Origin: Candidatus Heimdallarchaeota archaeon
GTDB lineage: Archaea; Asgardarchaeota; Heimdallarchaeia; JABLTI01
Assembly (NCBI GenBank): GCA_019058275.1
Contig: JAHLVW010000015.1
Coordinates: 93,943-157,942, forward strand
Length of the DNA stretch: 64,000 nucleotides
Reading direction: 5' to 3'
This document shows positions 25,647 to 35,382 of the stretch, one piece after another. A program made the position numbers and the translations under genes. How positions within the stretch are numbered: the stretch's first letter is position 1; every line of letters begins with the position of its first letter. Below the pieces are notes generated by a model. The model saw nothing but the letters and a program-made list of their open reading frames with translations. It ran no database searches and had not been told where the DNA came from.

Positions 25647-27533
25647 TTAATTCATCTGAGAGAAGATTGGACGTAGTGTTAGCAATTGAGATAGAGTTAA
25701 AGGAACAAAAGGCAAACCTTCTGTTTCATCTTTTATACGCTTAATTAATGCTTTTTCAGTCATTGGTTTCTCTTGTCGTCCCTCACGTCTTATACGTACA
25801 TTGAATTTAACTGAATCAATTTCCTTATCGCCAATAACAAGAATATAAGGAATCCATTCTTGTTCTGCTTTTCTTATTTTCTTTCCTATTCGTTCAGAAC
25901 GATCGTCGATATCCACTCTGATTTTATGTTTAGTCAATTTCTTAACTAGCTTTTTACTAAAGGCTAAATGTTCTTCAGTTATTGGCAATAGTCTTACTTG
26001 AACAGGTGAAAGCCAAACTGGAAATGCAGGTGCTTTTCCTTGTTGTTGTTCGGTATATGCTTTTTCAAGTAAAGCATAAACAATACGCTCAATAGCTCCA
26101 GATATGCTTGTATGAAGTATTAATGGTCGTTGTTTTTCATTGTTAGAATCAATGTAGCTAATATTAAATCTCTCTGAGTTCTCGACATCGATTTGAACCG
26201 TGCTTAATGCAGCAGCTTTGTCTTGATTGTCTATGAAATTGAATTCAAATTTAGTAATGAAGTAAGCATATCTTTTATCAAACAATTCAATTAAAGCTGG
26301 TCTCTTTCTTGCTTTAACCATCTCAATGTACCAATCTTTGTTCTCCTTAAAGAAATCCTTTTGAGCACGAAAAGCTGATTCGTAATCTAGTTCAAAATAA
26401 TCAAGATTCTTTGCTGAAAGCTCATATTGTTCATTGAAATACTTCTTTGCTTCCCTTATATCTTTACATAGTGTATGCATATCTGGCATGGTAAAGGTTC
26501 GTAATCTTCGTAAAGCAGCAACCTCACCTCTTTGCTCACGTCTAAAGGAATAATGAGTCATTTCAAAGAGTTTTATTGGGAGATTATTATGTGAAATTTG
26601 AGCATCAGCACTAATTAGAAATTGTCCAAAACATGCAGCAAATCGTAGAAAATAATTATCAGTACCTGATTTTAGCACATATTGCCTTGCAGGAAAACGA
26701 TGCATGTATTCCTCTATCGCGGGATGTGTATAACTATACATGATTGGACTTTCGATAGGCATTGCCCCATACTCTATAGTCATATCTTTTACTAGTTCCT
26801 CTATCAAGTATTTCATAATCCATCCTTTAGGATACCAACGATAGTTTCCAGCATCACTTCCAGGTTCATAATCTACGAGTTCTAGCTTTCTCATTAAATT
26901 AGCATGTGGTGGAGGAATATCAGATGAGCGTTTTTTTGCAGTTTCATAGTTTGCAAATTTCTGTAGATTTTTGTGCTTGTTAAAATTGTAGTCTTTTACC
27001 GGGATTAATGTTCCATCGGGATCCATTATGAAGAATTCATGTTTTAATTCTTCCTCGCCTCTAAGAGCAGCACTTTCAACAGATTCATCTTTCTCTTTTA
27101 CTTTAGTTACTTCTCCAACTACAATTGACCTTGAAAGCTCAGATAATGGATGTCCTTTACACTTGATATCGAATGCTTTATACCAACCAAAAGGAGCACG
27201 TGTAACAGTGTAGCCTTTCTTCTTAAGGACAGTTTCCATGTCTTTTAGTACTCTTAAAGCAATATCTGGTCTTGAAGGATTATTAGATAAATGAACCCAA
27301 GGATATAATACAACATTCTTGGAACCAACTTGATCTGAGACAGCTTCAACTTCAGTAACAGCTTTTTTACTAACTTCTTCAAAATGCTCTTCATCGTTTT
27401 TTTCAACAGAAGAGAACACAACTAGACATTCTTCAACACGTCTTAGCTTTTTCTCAATTTCCTCTGCTGCCTTTATTGCTTTCTTTTTTGGTTCGAATTC
27501 TATGAAATCTGAATGAACAATTAAAATACGCAA
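25647..27533 (-). CDS. thrS: Threonyl-tRNA synthetase, archaeal type
   Basis: 628 residues. TTG start with AGGTGG five bases before. Residues 1-140 are the archaeal editing domain related to D-aminoacyl-tRNA deacylase (RILIVHSDFIEFEPKKKAI, YPWVHLSNNPSRP), which removes serine from tRNA-Thr. The catalytic core (about 200-510) is class II: PIESPIMYSYTHPAIEEY, the zinc cysteine in RFAACFGQF, motif 2 FEMTHYSFRREQRGEVAALR, motif 3 ISGAIERIVYALLE. The anticodon-binding domain (about 515-610) starts PVWLSPVQVRLLPI. All parts present at full length. Confidence 0.95.
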   Translation of the reverse strand: MRILIVHSDFIEFEPKKKAIKAAEEIEKKLRRVEECLVVFSSVEKNDEEHFEEVSKKAVTEVEAVSDQVGSKNVVLYPWVHLSNNPSRPDIALRVLKDMETVLKKKGYTVTRAPFGWYKAFDIKCKGHPLSELSRSIVVGEVTKVKEKDESVESAALRGEEELKHEFFIMDPDGTLIPVKDYNFNKHKNLQKFANYETAKKRSSDIPPPHANLMRKLELVDYEPGSDAGNYRWYPKGWIMKYLIEELVKDMTIEYGAMPIESPIMYSYTHPAIEEYMHRFPARQYVLKSGTDNYFLRFAACFGQFLISADAQISHNNLPIKLFEMTHYSFRREQRGEVAALRRLRTFTMPDMHTLCKDIREAKKYFNEQYELSAKNLDYFELDYESAFRAQKDFFKENKDWYIEMVKARKRPALIELFDKRYAYFITKFEFNFIDNQDKAAALSTVQIDVENSERFNISYIDSNNEKQRPLILHTSISGAIERIVYALLEKAYTEQQQGKAPAFPVWLSPVQVRLLPITEEHLAFSKKLVKKLTKHKIRVDIDDRSERIGKKIRKAEQEWIPYILVIGDKEIDSVKFNVRIRREGRQEKPMTEKALIKRIKDETEGLPFVPLTLSQLLTLRPIFSQMN

Positions 27534-27649
27534 AATTAACCACCTATAATTTGCGATAAATCTATACTTATCTGTTTTAGATGAATTCTTTCGAACTTTG
27601 CATTAATAAAAGCTTTTGGAAATAGTAGGGAAATAGAGGAAAGAACAGC

Positions 27650-28471
27650 TTATTTTAGCATCTTCATTATAGCATAATCGATTATAGATGTTGGTAAGAA
27701 CTCAAGAAGTCTTCGTGTTTTATGATTCTTAACCTTGTAACGAGCTTTGACTCTCTTTTTATGAAGAGCCTTGTAAACAGCTTTTGCAACATGTTTTGGG
27801 TCAGATCCTTTTTCCAGTTCTTTTTCACAAGTAACAATTACTTGTTCAATGAGATTCCTAAACATTGTTTTCTCTATGTCAATATCCTCAGCATATGTGC
27901 AATAGATTTTTTCTAAAAGATCAGTCTTTATTGCTCCGGCTTGTAAATGAACTACTTTAATTCCTTGAAACATAACTTCTCTTCTTAGTGCATCTGAAAA
28001 AGCCTCGAGAGCAAATTTACTCATTGAATAGGGACCATTTAACGGAAATGCTATTCTCCCAGCTTCTGAACCAATGTTAATGATCCTGCCTTTTCTTGCT
28101 AAAATTAATGGATAGAGAGCTTTGGTTACTTTGTAAGTACCTATAACATTGACATCGATTATCTTTTGCATTTTTTTTTCGGAAACTTCAATTAAGGGGC
28201 CACCAACAAATAATCCAGCATTGTTAACTAATCCATCTATTCCTTCAGATATTTCTAGTATCTTTTCTTTTGCATCTTTGATTGATTGTAAATTAGTAAT
28301 ATCTAATAAAAGAGTGCTAATGTTTTCTCTCCCTTTTAGTTCATTCAAAGCTTTCTCATCTATATCAGTAGCTATAACGTGATCTCCTTTTTGTGTCAAG
28401 TACTCTGTAATAGTCAATCCTATGCCATTTGCTGCTCCTGTAACGAGAACTATTTTCTGTTCTTTACCCAT
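27650..28471 (-). CDS. Short-chain dehydrogenase/reductase
   Basis: About 273 residues (ATG 28471, MGKEQKIVLVTG; ATG 28483 also in frame). Rossmann motif TGAANGIG at about residue 10, cofactor acid D at ATDID (suggesting NAD preference), LVNNAGLFVGG, the active-site serine in IINIGSEAGR and YSMSKFALEAFSDALRREV with catalytic Y and K. A C-terminal stretch (HKKRVKARYKVKNHKTRRLLEFLPTS) resembles the steroid/retinol-dehydrogenase-like SDRs. The substrate cannot be told from sequence. Stands between thrS and a membrane protein on the same strand. Confidence 0.9.
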   Translation of the reverse strand: MGKEQKIVLVTGAANGIGLTITEYLTQKGDHVIATDIDEKALNELKGRENISTLLLDITNLQSIKDAKEKILEISEGIDGLVNNAGLFVGGPLIEVSEKKMQKIIDVNVIGTYKVTKALYPLILARKGRIINIGSEAGRIAFPLNGPYSMSKFALEAFSDALRREVMFQGIKVVHLQAGAIKTDLLEKIYCTYAEDIDIEKTMFRNLIEQVIVTCEKELEKGSDPKHVAKAVYKALHKKRVKARYKVKNHKTRRLLEFLPTSIIDYAIMKMLK

Positions 28472-28547
28472 ATTTGGAAACATCCTAAATAGTTAGTAAT
28501 AAATTCAAATTTTGAAGAACTAAGAACTTTAGTTCCTTTAAAATTAC

Positions 28548-29531
28548 CTATGTTTCTTCGGTGGCAAGTAATTTGTAAAGCTCCTCTTTAAATTCAGTTA
28601 CTTCTTCCTTTGACTTGTTTCTTACATTTATCACTACTAAAAATAAGACTAAAGCAGCTGTTACAAAAAGTGAGACAAGTAAAATTACTAACCAATTGAA
28701 TACTTTGGGTAATGAGAAGTGTTCAGTGGAAACATAGAATTTCGCTTCAAATGAACCTCTAGCTGGCATAGCATTTTTCCTACAATTGAATACCAACCAG
28801 TAATTTCCTTCGGAATCTGATTCAGTATCATAACTTAGGATATAGTAATCTTTCATAAATTGCTCAACATCAAATTCTATATTATCCAGAAAATCAGATG
28901 TAACATTTTCTTCACCAACATCTATTGGCATTTTAATTTGAAGTTCTTGGCATTCTAAATCAGCATCCCATGCTGGTCTAATTAAGTCTATGACAATGAG
29001 GTTGGTATCAACTCTATAATGAGCTATTTGCTCTGATAGAAAGAAGTTAGCATTGTAAGAAAAGTAGTATTGTAAAGTTGTATTTGTTTTGATTAAGGAG
29101 TTATTTTCAAGATAGACTCTATAGGAGAGATCAAAATCATTTGATGCACTATGATTTACAGTAAATTGCTGACCATCTTGAATTGCATAGGTTTGATCAT
29201 CAATTACTTCAACAATTTCTCCACTCTGTATGGTTCTAAAATACATGCCTACATGGTCAGTATTTGAAGGAGTACAATTAATTATAATCGTGACTTTACC
29301 AGATCCTTTTCTATCCATTTCTAAGACAGTTTTAATCCAATGCAAATCAGCATTATAAAACCCTTCACTTTTTGGTTCTAGAGTCATTGTTGTTGAAATT
29401 TCTTCCTTTTCAACAATGGTTACTAAATTTCTTGACATAGAATTTGCTGGGGTAAAGAATACAATTACACTAGAAAGTAGAACTAAATTTATTGCTAAGA
29501 TGAGAGTGAGAGATTTTCTTATATAGGTCAT
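28548..29531 (-). CDS. Membrane-anchored exterior protein, unknown family
   Basis: About 327 residues (ATG 29531). Signal peptide IRKSLTLILAINLVLLSSVIVFF, then about 230 residues of beta-rich exterior domain with no family I recognise, then one helix (FNWLVILLVSLFVTAALVLFLVVI) and a 25-residue acidic cytoplasmic tail. The motif SFEAKFYVSTEHFSLP just before the helix and the immunoglobulin-like strand pattern (VTIIINCTPSNTDHVGMYF) suggest an exported sensor or adhesion protein. 64 bases separate it from the SDR gene downstream on the same strand. Confidence 0.6.
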   Translation of the reverse strand: MTYIRKSLTLILAINLVLLSSVIVFFTPANSMSRNLVTIVEKEEISTTMTLEPKSEGFYNADLHWIKTVLEMDRKGSGKVTIIINCTPSNTDHVGMYFRTIQSGEIVEVIDDQTYAIQDGQQFTVNHSASNDFDLSYRVYLENNSLIKTNTTLQYYFSYNANFFLSEQIAHYRVDTNLIVIDLIRPAWDADLECQELQIKMPIDVGEENVTSDFLDNIEFDVEQFMKDYYILSYDTESDSEGNYWLVFNCRKNAMPARGSFEAKFYVSTEHFSLPKVFNWLVILLVSLFVTAALVLFLVVINVRNKSKEEVTEFKEELYKLLATEET

Positions 29532-29687
29532 GTAAAACAAACTCTTTCTATGATGCTAGTTTGATTATGGAAATATAATTCAAAAAAGCTACTGTAATGT
29601 TGTTATTTGAAATTTCAGAGTTATATTTGCTAAAAATATTTATTTTCAAAACAAATAAAGGATAACTAAAAGCAATGAGGGATTTAA

Positions 29688-32012
29688 ATGCCAAATAAAA
29701 CACCCAAAAAATCACTTGAAAAAGAACTAAAGAAGAACAGACAAGTTATTGTTCCAGTGATACCTGAAATGATTGATGCAAGAACTAAGCTTGGCAAGGG
29801 TGAGATTGAAGTTCCAGCTGAAATAAAAGAAATTGAAGCTTTGATCTTTTCTAGAGGTAGACTAAATGTTCAATTTTTCCGAGGTAGATCTAATCTCTAT
29901 GTTGTTCCTAGTTGGGTGAAAGAAATGCTTTCAGTTAATAGTCCTGGAGTGATTTCATTAGGTCATAATTCTTCCCTGATTAACTCAAACTACCGTGATT
30001 GGGTTGCTTTTGGTGGAATTGACTGTGAATCTGAGGGAACAGTAACAAGCAAAGGATTAGTCGTTCCATTGATTGATGGTTATGGCATTCTTTCAGGTTC
30101 ATTGATTAATAATGCTCCTAATTATATAACTCGAGATGGAACAAGTTCACAAGAGCTTCTAAGTGGTTCCTTACCTATTGTTATTAATAATTGGAAAATT
30201 AAAAAGAAAAACTATCAGCAAATCGTTTTTGGTGGGAAATCAGGGAAAAGCGAAATTGGAGTTATGACATTTAAGAAAACGGAGAATGATAATACAAAGC
30301 TCCTTTTATCAATTAGACCGTTCAATCAAGAAGGAGTATCACTAATTAATAGTATAACTTATCGTCCCAAAGATCAAGCTATTCTCATAAACAAGGAATT
30401 AGCATTCAAGATTATACAAGAACCTGAAAAAATAGCTGTAGCTAATTACCAAAATGAGGGCGATTCAGCTGTCAAACTTTTGAAGATTGCAAAGGATGTT
30501 GATCAGAACGAGGAGTTGTTGATAAATTGCTCTATTGGATTAGCAAATATGACACTAATGTTTCCAGAGAATACATCTGAAATTGAAATTTTCTTCAGAA
30601 TGAATAAGAAACCAATAGCTGCTCCACCAACTTTGGAAAAAATAAAGAATACTTGGACAGAAAAATTATCTTTAGGATTGTCTCTCAAAACAGGAAATCA
30701 TGAGATAGATAGGTTATTTTCAGCTAGCGTGACAAATTTACTTTTACTTGTTGATCCAAATAATATAACTCCGGGTCCAACTGAATATCATCGATTTTGG
30801 TGTAGAGATGCAGCTTTTCTCATAAATGCTTTAGACAAACTAGGTTATCACAAATATGCTGAAGAAGCTCTTGTTCAATTTATACAAAGACAAAGAAGTG
30901 ATGGTTTCTTCTACAGTCATGAAGGTGAATTTGATTCGAATGGTGAAGGCATTTGGGTTCTTGCTGAACATGCTAAATTCACGAAAGATTACTCTTGGTT
31001 AGAAAAAACGTTTGATTCCATATACAAAGCTGCTGTATGTATAATTAATACAAGAAAACAACCTAAAGTAGATCTACCTTCTGGCAAAATGGATTTGGTA
31101 AAAGGATTGCTTCCTCCAGGATTTAGTGCAGAACATTTAGGACCTTGCGATTACTTCTATTGGGACAATTTCTGGGGAGTTGCTGGTTTACGAGAAGCAG
31201 CAAATTGTGCTAAAACTATCAAGCATAAATCACTTGAATTATTACAAAGTGAATATGAGAGCTATCTTTCGGATTTAATGTTAAGCATAGATCAGTTACA
31301 TAGTGATTATGGTTACTTACCTGTTGGACCATTTAGAGAACTAGATAGTGCAATAATAGCGAATTTATGTGCATATCATCCTACAAAGATCTTTAATTCT
31401 TCGAGTGAAATACTAATGAACACAACAAATGCTATCTACAAAAATTTCACCCATAAAGGTGGATTTTTCCACGAAGTTGCTTGGAACTGTTATGGTACCT
31501 ATTTAACAATGCATTTAGCCCAAGCTTATCATGAAGCAAATGATGAGGAGAAGGTAACTGAGATTTTGGAATGGCTTGTTAAACACAAAACATGTGCTAT
31601 GGGATGGGCAGAAGGAATAAGCCCTCAGACAATGAGGGGAGGAATGGGTGATTCCCCACATGGATGGGCAAGTGCAGATTGGATTCATCTTCTTAGAAAC
31701 ATGTTTGCAAATGAAACTAAGGATGGTAGTTTGAAATTACTTAGTGGGTATCCTGTAAAATACCTTACAAATGGCATTTCTACTAGCAAATTAAAAACAC
31801 ATTTTGGTGAAATTCAATATTCTGCTAAAATCTATGATAATGTTTTAAAGCTTGAAATTGAAAATAATTTATCATTGGAAACCTATCAGATTATGTCTCC
31901 TTATATTGTAACCAGTATCAGAACTGATAAGGGAGAGGCTTATATTGAATCTAGCAAATGTGTTAAAGTCAGTAACAAAGCAACTAAAATTACGATAGGA
32001 TTAGATGTTTGA
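29688..32012 (+). CDS. Glycoside hydrolase of the six-hairpin (GH15/debranching-like) type
   Basis: 774 residues, ATG behind GAGGG. Residues about 60-320 form a beta-sandwich-like N-terminal domain. Residues about 330-690 are an alpha/alpha six-hairpin barrel: PGPTEYHRFWCRDAAFLINALDK, FIQRQRSDGFFYSHEGEFDS, NGEGIWVLAEHAKFT, PCDYFYWDNFWGVAGLREA and GGFFHEVAWNCYGTYLTM. The carboxylates in NGEGIWVL and the later conserved segments suit an inverting glucosidase acting on alpha-glucans or trehalose-like sugars. A small C-terminal beta domain follows. No signal peptide, so cytoplasmic. It may serve storage-glucan turnover. Exact substrate unknown. Confidence 0.7.
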   Translation: MPNKTPKKSLEKELKKNRQVIVPVIPEMIDARTKLGKGEIEVPAEIKEIEALIFSRGRLNVQFFRGRSNLYVVPSWVKEMLSVNSPGVISLGHNSSLINSNYRDWVAFGGIDCESEGTVTSKGLVVPLIDGYGILSGSLINNAPNYITRDGTSSQELLSGSLPIVINNWKIKKKNYQQIVFGGKSGKSEIGVMTFKKTENDNTKLLLSIRPFNQEGVSLINSITYRPKDQAILINKELAFKIIQEPEKIAVANYQNEGDSAVKLLKIAKDVDQNEELLINCSIGLANMTLMFPENTSEIEIFFRMNKKPIAAPPTLEKIKNTWTEKLSLGLSLKTGNHEIDRLFSASVTNLLLLVDPNNITPGPTEYHRFWCRDAAFLINALDKLGYHKYAEEALVQFIQRQRSDGFFYSHEGEFDSNGEGIWVLAEHAKFTKDYSWLEKTFDSIYKAAVCIINTRKQPKVDLPSGKMDLVKGLLPPGFSAEHLGPCDYFYWDNFWGVAGLREAANCAKTIKHKSLELLQSEYESYLSDLMLSIDQLHSDYGYLPVGPFRELDSAIIANLCAYHPTKIFNSSSEILMNTTNAIYKNFTHKGGFFHEVAWNCYGTYLTMHLAQAYHEANDEEKVTEILEWLVKHKTCAMGWAEGISPQTMRGGMGDSPHGWASADWIHLLRNMFANETKDGSLKLLSGYPVKYLTNGISTSKLKTHFGEIQYSAKIYDNVLKLEIENNLSLETYQIMSPYIVTSIRTDKGEAYIESSKCVKVSNKATKITIGLDV

Positions 32013-32231
32013 AGAAACAATCGTTGATAACTTATTTATTACATCAACATCCAATCGTTTAGAACGTTCCTTAATGCCTATACTATTTAACCTAATAATA
32101 AACCACTCTGGAAATCAAGAGATGCAAATCGTTAAATTAGTTTATTACAGTAGTATTGATTGGTTCTTCAGTAGACATTTGGGATCCTTTTTGTGAGCTG
32201 ATATTATATTATTTGTTTATTTTATTAGAAA

Positions 32232-33506
32232 TCATTCTTGTTCAGCGTCAGCAGTTAATCCAAGCTCTTCAGCAAAAATTAACCTTAATTCAGGTTTGAT
32301 TTCAAAAGAGACGATACGTCCATCTCGGTTCTTATTGAGAAAGTTTAAAGCAGCCATTTGGTTTAGATATCGAGAAAGATTTCCTTGATCCATTCCTAAT
32401 TCATCTGATAATGCTGTGCCAACAATAGGTCCACCATTTTTCTCGCTAATAATTACCTCAAGAATATCTCTCATCTTTGGTGTGAGGATTTGTTTAATTC
32501 GCTCACTTTGTGCGTCCTTCAGCTTTTCTCTAGCAAATTCAACACCATCATTAATGGCATCTAAACCTATTTTCTTAACATCATTCTGAGCAGCAACATC
32601 AAGAATTGATCTTAAAACTAAGAGAAGCATTCTTGGATTACCTGTTGCATATTTCTTGTTCACTTTTGAGATAACTTCTTCATCAAATGGTTCTAAGCTA
32701 TCTGGTTTCTCTGGTCTGAAGGCTGTCAATCTTTTTCGTATTATTTCAATAGCAATCTTGTCTGTTACTGGTTTGAATTCAATCTCCACATGAACTCGAG
32801 TAGCAACAGCAGGATGAATTTCTTTTAGTGAAGCCCAGGCATTAGGTGTGGAACAAATAACAGTTATGTGTCCAGGAATACCAACTGCATGACTAAAATA
32901 CTCTCTTAAAATCTCAAATGTTTTTCTAATTTCACGTTGAATGCTTGCCTCAATAATCTCTTCAAATTCATCTATTATTAAACCTGAAAGAATATCTTGA
33001 TCACCAATTTTCTTGAAAATCTTAGCTAAGTCCTCACCAGCCTCATAAGGTTTGAACTTCGATTCAGGTATTGAATTAATATCACGATATTTTTCCCAAA
33101 GTTTTTTAGCAAAATCTCTCAACTCATCAGAAGCTTTGTCATTATTCATAATTGGTACACAAACACTCTCAAATAAAGCATATGTTACAATACCAGGTGT
33201 ACCGCCTGGCAATTTTGTATAAAAGACAAAAGCATCTTTTCTCATAAGGGTCTCTTTAATAGAGCTAGCACGAATAGACTTTCCTGATCCATATTCACCT
33301 ATAAGTGCAACAGTAGCAGAACCACTATTCAAAATTGTAGACAGATTTGAAGCTATTTTTTTATCTGCTGCAGTCACCACATGCATTTTTACTATTTCTT
33401 CTGCAGTCATCGATTCTGCTGAGATTTTATCAAAAGGATTTCTTTTAAGATCATATTTCGTTAGGTAATTATCTTCACTGAGCATATCATCATATATAGA
33501 CAAACA
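32232..33506 (-). CDS. AAA+ ATPase of Orc1/Cdc6-like form with C-terminal winged helix
   Basis: About 424 residues. TTG at 33506 has GGTGA five bases before; ATG at 33485 is also possible and GTG at 33515 lies inside the binding site. Walker A GEYGSGKS (about residue 65), Walker B LIIDEFEE, sensor 1 ICSTPNA, and a lid domain with GNPRMLLLVLRSILD that looks like sensor 2. The C-terminus has a winged helix (VGTALSDELGMDQGNLSRYLNQMAALNFL). The layout recalls Orc1/Cdc6 and related archaeal STAND/TniB-like ATPases, but origin-binding residues cannot be assigned. It may act in replication, recombination or regulation. No origin-like repeat cluster flanks it. Confidence 0.7.
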   Translation of the reverse strand, partial: CLSIYDDMLSEDNYLTKYDLKRNPFDKISAESMTAEEIVKMHVVTAADKKIASNLSTILNSGSATVALIGEYGSGKSIRASSIKETLMRKDAFVFYTKLPGGTPGIVTYALFESVCVPIMNNDKASDELRDFAKKLWEKYRDINSIPESKFKPYEAGEDLAKIFKKIGDQDILSGLIIDEFEEIIEASIQREIRKTFEILREYFSHAVGIPGHITVICSTPNAWASLKEIHPAVATRVHVEIEFKPVTDKIAIEIIRKRLTAFRPEKPDSLEPFDEEVISKVNKKYATGNPRMLLLVLRSILDVAAQNDVKKIGLDAINDGVEFAREKLKDAQSERIKQILTPKMRDILEVIISEKNGGPIVGTALSDELGMDQGNLSRYLNQMAALNFLNKNRDGRIVSFEIKPELRLIFAEELGLTADAEQE

Positions 33507-33622
33507 AGTCACCACATTCTGTTTAAGAGATGAATAAATGTAAATTACTTAGTAAATTAATGTTCTTTCAAGTAAAAGAATGTTATTATTTGTAAATAAA
33601 GAAAGGAAAGGGTGTAATTTTC

Positions 33623-34060
33623 TCATTCTTTTGTTCGTATAGGATATGCCAATACGATTTGAGTGGGATCTAGTTTCTTAAAATTGATGAAGAACTCAAT
33701 GAACAAAGCTGCAAATACCAGATCAACTGCCCCAACTACCAGCATTGGTATGCCACATAAGTTCATTATGAAGAAAATTAAATAAATCATAAACAGAGAG
33801 ATTTTTAAAAGAATTCCCGCAGAAACCACTAAATGATTTTTAGTGATATCAAGACCAACTAGAAAATACATAAATCCTAAATTAATAATTAGGAAAAGAA
33901 AGCTATAAAGCCAAATGTAAATTTCAGGTTTCTTATAAATAACAAATATTTGCAAGAAAGTATCCACTGTTGGAGCTAAAACAGCAAAGATAATTGCAGC
34001 AAGGATGTATCCGATACCTGCGACCATAAACATGTACTTGTAATAAATTGCTTTGTTCAT
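33623..34060 (-). CDS. Four-helix membrane protein, unknown
   Basis: 145 residues, four hydrophobic segments: FMVAGIGYILAAIIFAVLAP, YIWLYSFLFLIINLGFMYFLV, VSAGILLKISLFMIYLIFFI and LVVGAVDLVFAALFIEFFI. The spacing resembles small DoxX-like or DUF-type bundle proteins, but no signature residue settles it. It lies downstream of the DUF4242 gene on the same strand, with a strong terminator-like structure between, so it is probably a separate transcript. Confidence 0.55.
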   Translation of the reverse strand: MNKAIYYKYMFMVAGIGYILAAIIFAVLAPTVDTFLQIFVIYKKPEIYIWLYSFLFLIINLGFMYFLVGLDITKNHLVVSAGILLKISLFMIYLIFFIMNLCGIPMLVVGAVDLVFAALFIEFFINFKKLDPTQIVLAYPIRTKE

Positions 34061-34120
34061 CTAAACACCCGATTAGTATTATGTAGTTATAGTAAATATT
34101 CTTTTTGTATTTGTACAGAG

Positions 34121-34219
34121 ACAAAAAAAAAGAATAAATAGATAGTATTTCCTGCGAATGGAAGAAGAAAGAGCATTTTTGCTTGTCTTTCTCTTAAAAT
34201 AGCTCATTTACTATCTATT
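34121..34219 (-). terminator. Nested inverted repeats with T9, end of the DUF4242 gene
   Basis: On the minus strand AATAGATAGTA (overlapping the DUF4242 stop) pairs perfectly over eleven bases with TACTATCTATT 62 bases later, enclosing a second AAGAGAAAGA/TCTTTCTT stem. The outer arm is followed by TATTC and nine T residues. Strong terminator shape, and the long stem is more than a terminator needs. Confidence 0.6.
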
Positions 34220-34496
34220 ATTCTCTGAAATCTTCACCATGGAAGATGCCCATTGGATAGACCCCTTCGGTTGGAATCGCTTCGACTTTGTCAGTAATTT
34301 TCTTAACTGACTCAAGATCTTTAGTATCCCATTGACAAAGGATCTTGATTATCTTCCCTTCTTCATTGAAGATACCCCAGCTTTTTATCCAATAAGCATC
34401 TTTGGTGTTTAATGCTTTGAAGGCTTTACCAATTGGTGTAGCCTGTTCTATGGTTGCTGGAATAGGTACTGGATGAACAGCTAAAAATTTTGGCAT
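34218..34496 (-). CDS. DUF4242-like small ferredoxin-fold protein
   Basis: 92 residues. ATG at 34496 with GAGGTGA eight bases before; GTG at 34508 is inside that site. The sequence MPKFLAVHPVPIPATIEQA, YWIKSWGIFNEEGKIIKILCQW and EGVYPMGIFHGEDF fits DUF4242/DUF3303-like dimeric alpha/beta-barrel proteins, some of which bind nickel. Role unknown. It directly follows, by 26 bases, the secreted paralog gene and may be cotranscribed with it under the palindrome operators at 35321-35378. Confidence 0.65.
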   Translation of the reverse strand: MPKFLAVHPVPIPATIEQATPIGKAFKALNTKDAYWIKSWGIFNEEGKIIKILCQWDTKDLESVKKITDKVEAIPTEGVYPMGIFHGEDFRE

Positions 34497-34522
34497 TTCT
34501 CTTTTCACCTCAATTTTATTTA

Positions 34523-35299
34523 TTATGGAATGGTAGTTGGCAAACTAACGTCATGATATTGTGACCAACCAAATAGATGGATGCATAGTGTTGCTTCAAA
34601 ACCAAATAAATCGAGTGCTGTTTGTACGATTAAAGTAACAAAAACACGATCAAAGATCCTAGATATTTCTAGTCGAAGATGATTATTTGAAAAAACATTT
34701 CCCTTAGCAGAATTTATGACACTCATTTTATCAACAAATATCATAGGTGCCTCAAGTGGTGGGAAGTAGCAATAATCGAATATCAGTTGTTTTTCATAGA
34801 GAATTTTCTCGATCTTATGAAACTCAGAGATGAATTTCGCTTCAAGATAATCTTTTATTTCTCCCTCTGCGACAATATAGTTATCATATATTCTATGAAG
34901 CTTGACAATTTTTCGTTCAAGCTTTACGCAGCGATGTTGAATTAAGCCATCAACGAACATATCTTCTAGAGTGAACAAAAGTATTTCAAAATCATCTCCA
35001 GGCATTCGTGGATGATAATAGTTAACTATATCATAATTTCCACTAGCTAAAATCCCGTCAATATCTTCTTCTGGTCTTAAAGTGAATTTTATTCCAAGCT
35101 CTAATGCTTGTCCAAATGTATCCTCAAAAAGTTGCTCTTGCAATTCTGTTACTACAGGATGAGGGGAAAATCCCTCCCAAATGTAATCAACTTCAATGTA
35201 TTCTTGTTCTTTGTAAGCATAAGTATTTGTTGCAATTAGTGGCAAGGGCATACATAGTACTAAAATGATAGATATTCTAGATAATTTCAGTAAGTTAAT
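34523..35299 (-). CDS. Secreted SBP-like protein A, apparent AUU start
   Basis: About 258 residues. The first ATG (35251) would cut a signal peptide in half. The frame is open upstream with no ATG, GTG or TTG, and ATT at 35299 has GGGAGG nine bases before it. From that ATT the signal peptide reads INLLKLSRISIILVLC then MPLPLIATNTYA. The mature part has features of family-5 solute-binding proteins: NHLRLEISRIFDR (compare the RxAxxxAIDR helix) and the ending HLFGWSQYHDVSLP, but it is under half the family's usual length. It aligns with protein B (35438) at both ends, including the signal peptide. Two operator-like palindromes and a TATA-like box lie upstream. Probably exterior; ligand unknown. 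Confidence 0.65.
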   Translation of the reverse strand: MNLLKLSRISIILVLCMPLPLIATNTYAYKEQEYIEVDYIWEGFSPHPVVTELQEQLFEDTFGQALELGIKFTLRPEEDIDGILASGNYDIVNYYHPRMPGDDFEILLFTLEDMFVDGLIQHRCVKLERKIVKLHRIYDNYIVAEGEIKDYLEAKFISEFHKIEKILYEKQLIFDYCYFPPLEAPMIFVDKMSVINSAKGNVFSNNHLRLEISRIFDRVFVTLIVQTALDLFGFEATLCIHLFGWSQYHDVSLPTTIP

Positions 35300-35320
35300 T
35301 TTTAAAATCCTCCCAAATTA

Positions 35321-35338
35321 TTTTGTAGTGTGATAAAA
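35321..35338. promoter_or_regulatory. Operator-like palindrome, site A
   Basis: TTTTGTAGTGTGATAAAA, 22 bases before the proposed ATT of protein A, partly overlapping a TATA-like TAAAATATAG (35334-35343). Matches site C in 15 of 18 or more bases. Confidence 0.65.
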
Positions 35339-35360
35339 TATAGTTAAGGTGCTATAAGGA

Positions 35361-35378
35361 TTTCGTAGTTCTACAAAA
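35361..35378. promoter_or_regulatory. Operator-like palindrome, site B
   Basis: TTTCGTAGTTCTACAAAA, the best dyad of the four (seven of eight arm pairs). It starts 40 bases after the start of site A, upstream of the protein A TATA region. Confidence 0.65.
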
Positions 35379-35382
35379 ATAA

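Noticed and set aside
32005..32196. 63-residue frame after the glycosidase
   Set aside because: Starts inside the glycosidase end, no binding site, no recognisable domain.
35288..35290. CTG as start of protein A instead of ATT
   Set aside because: It is worse placed relative to GGGAGG, and the paralog has no CTG at the matching position, while both share the ATT.
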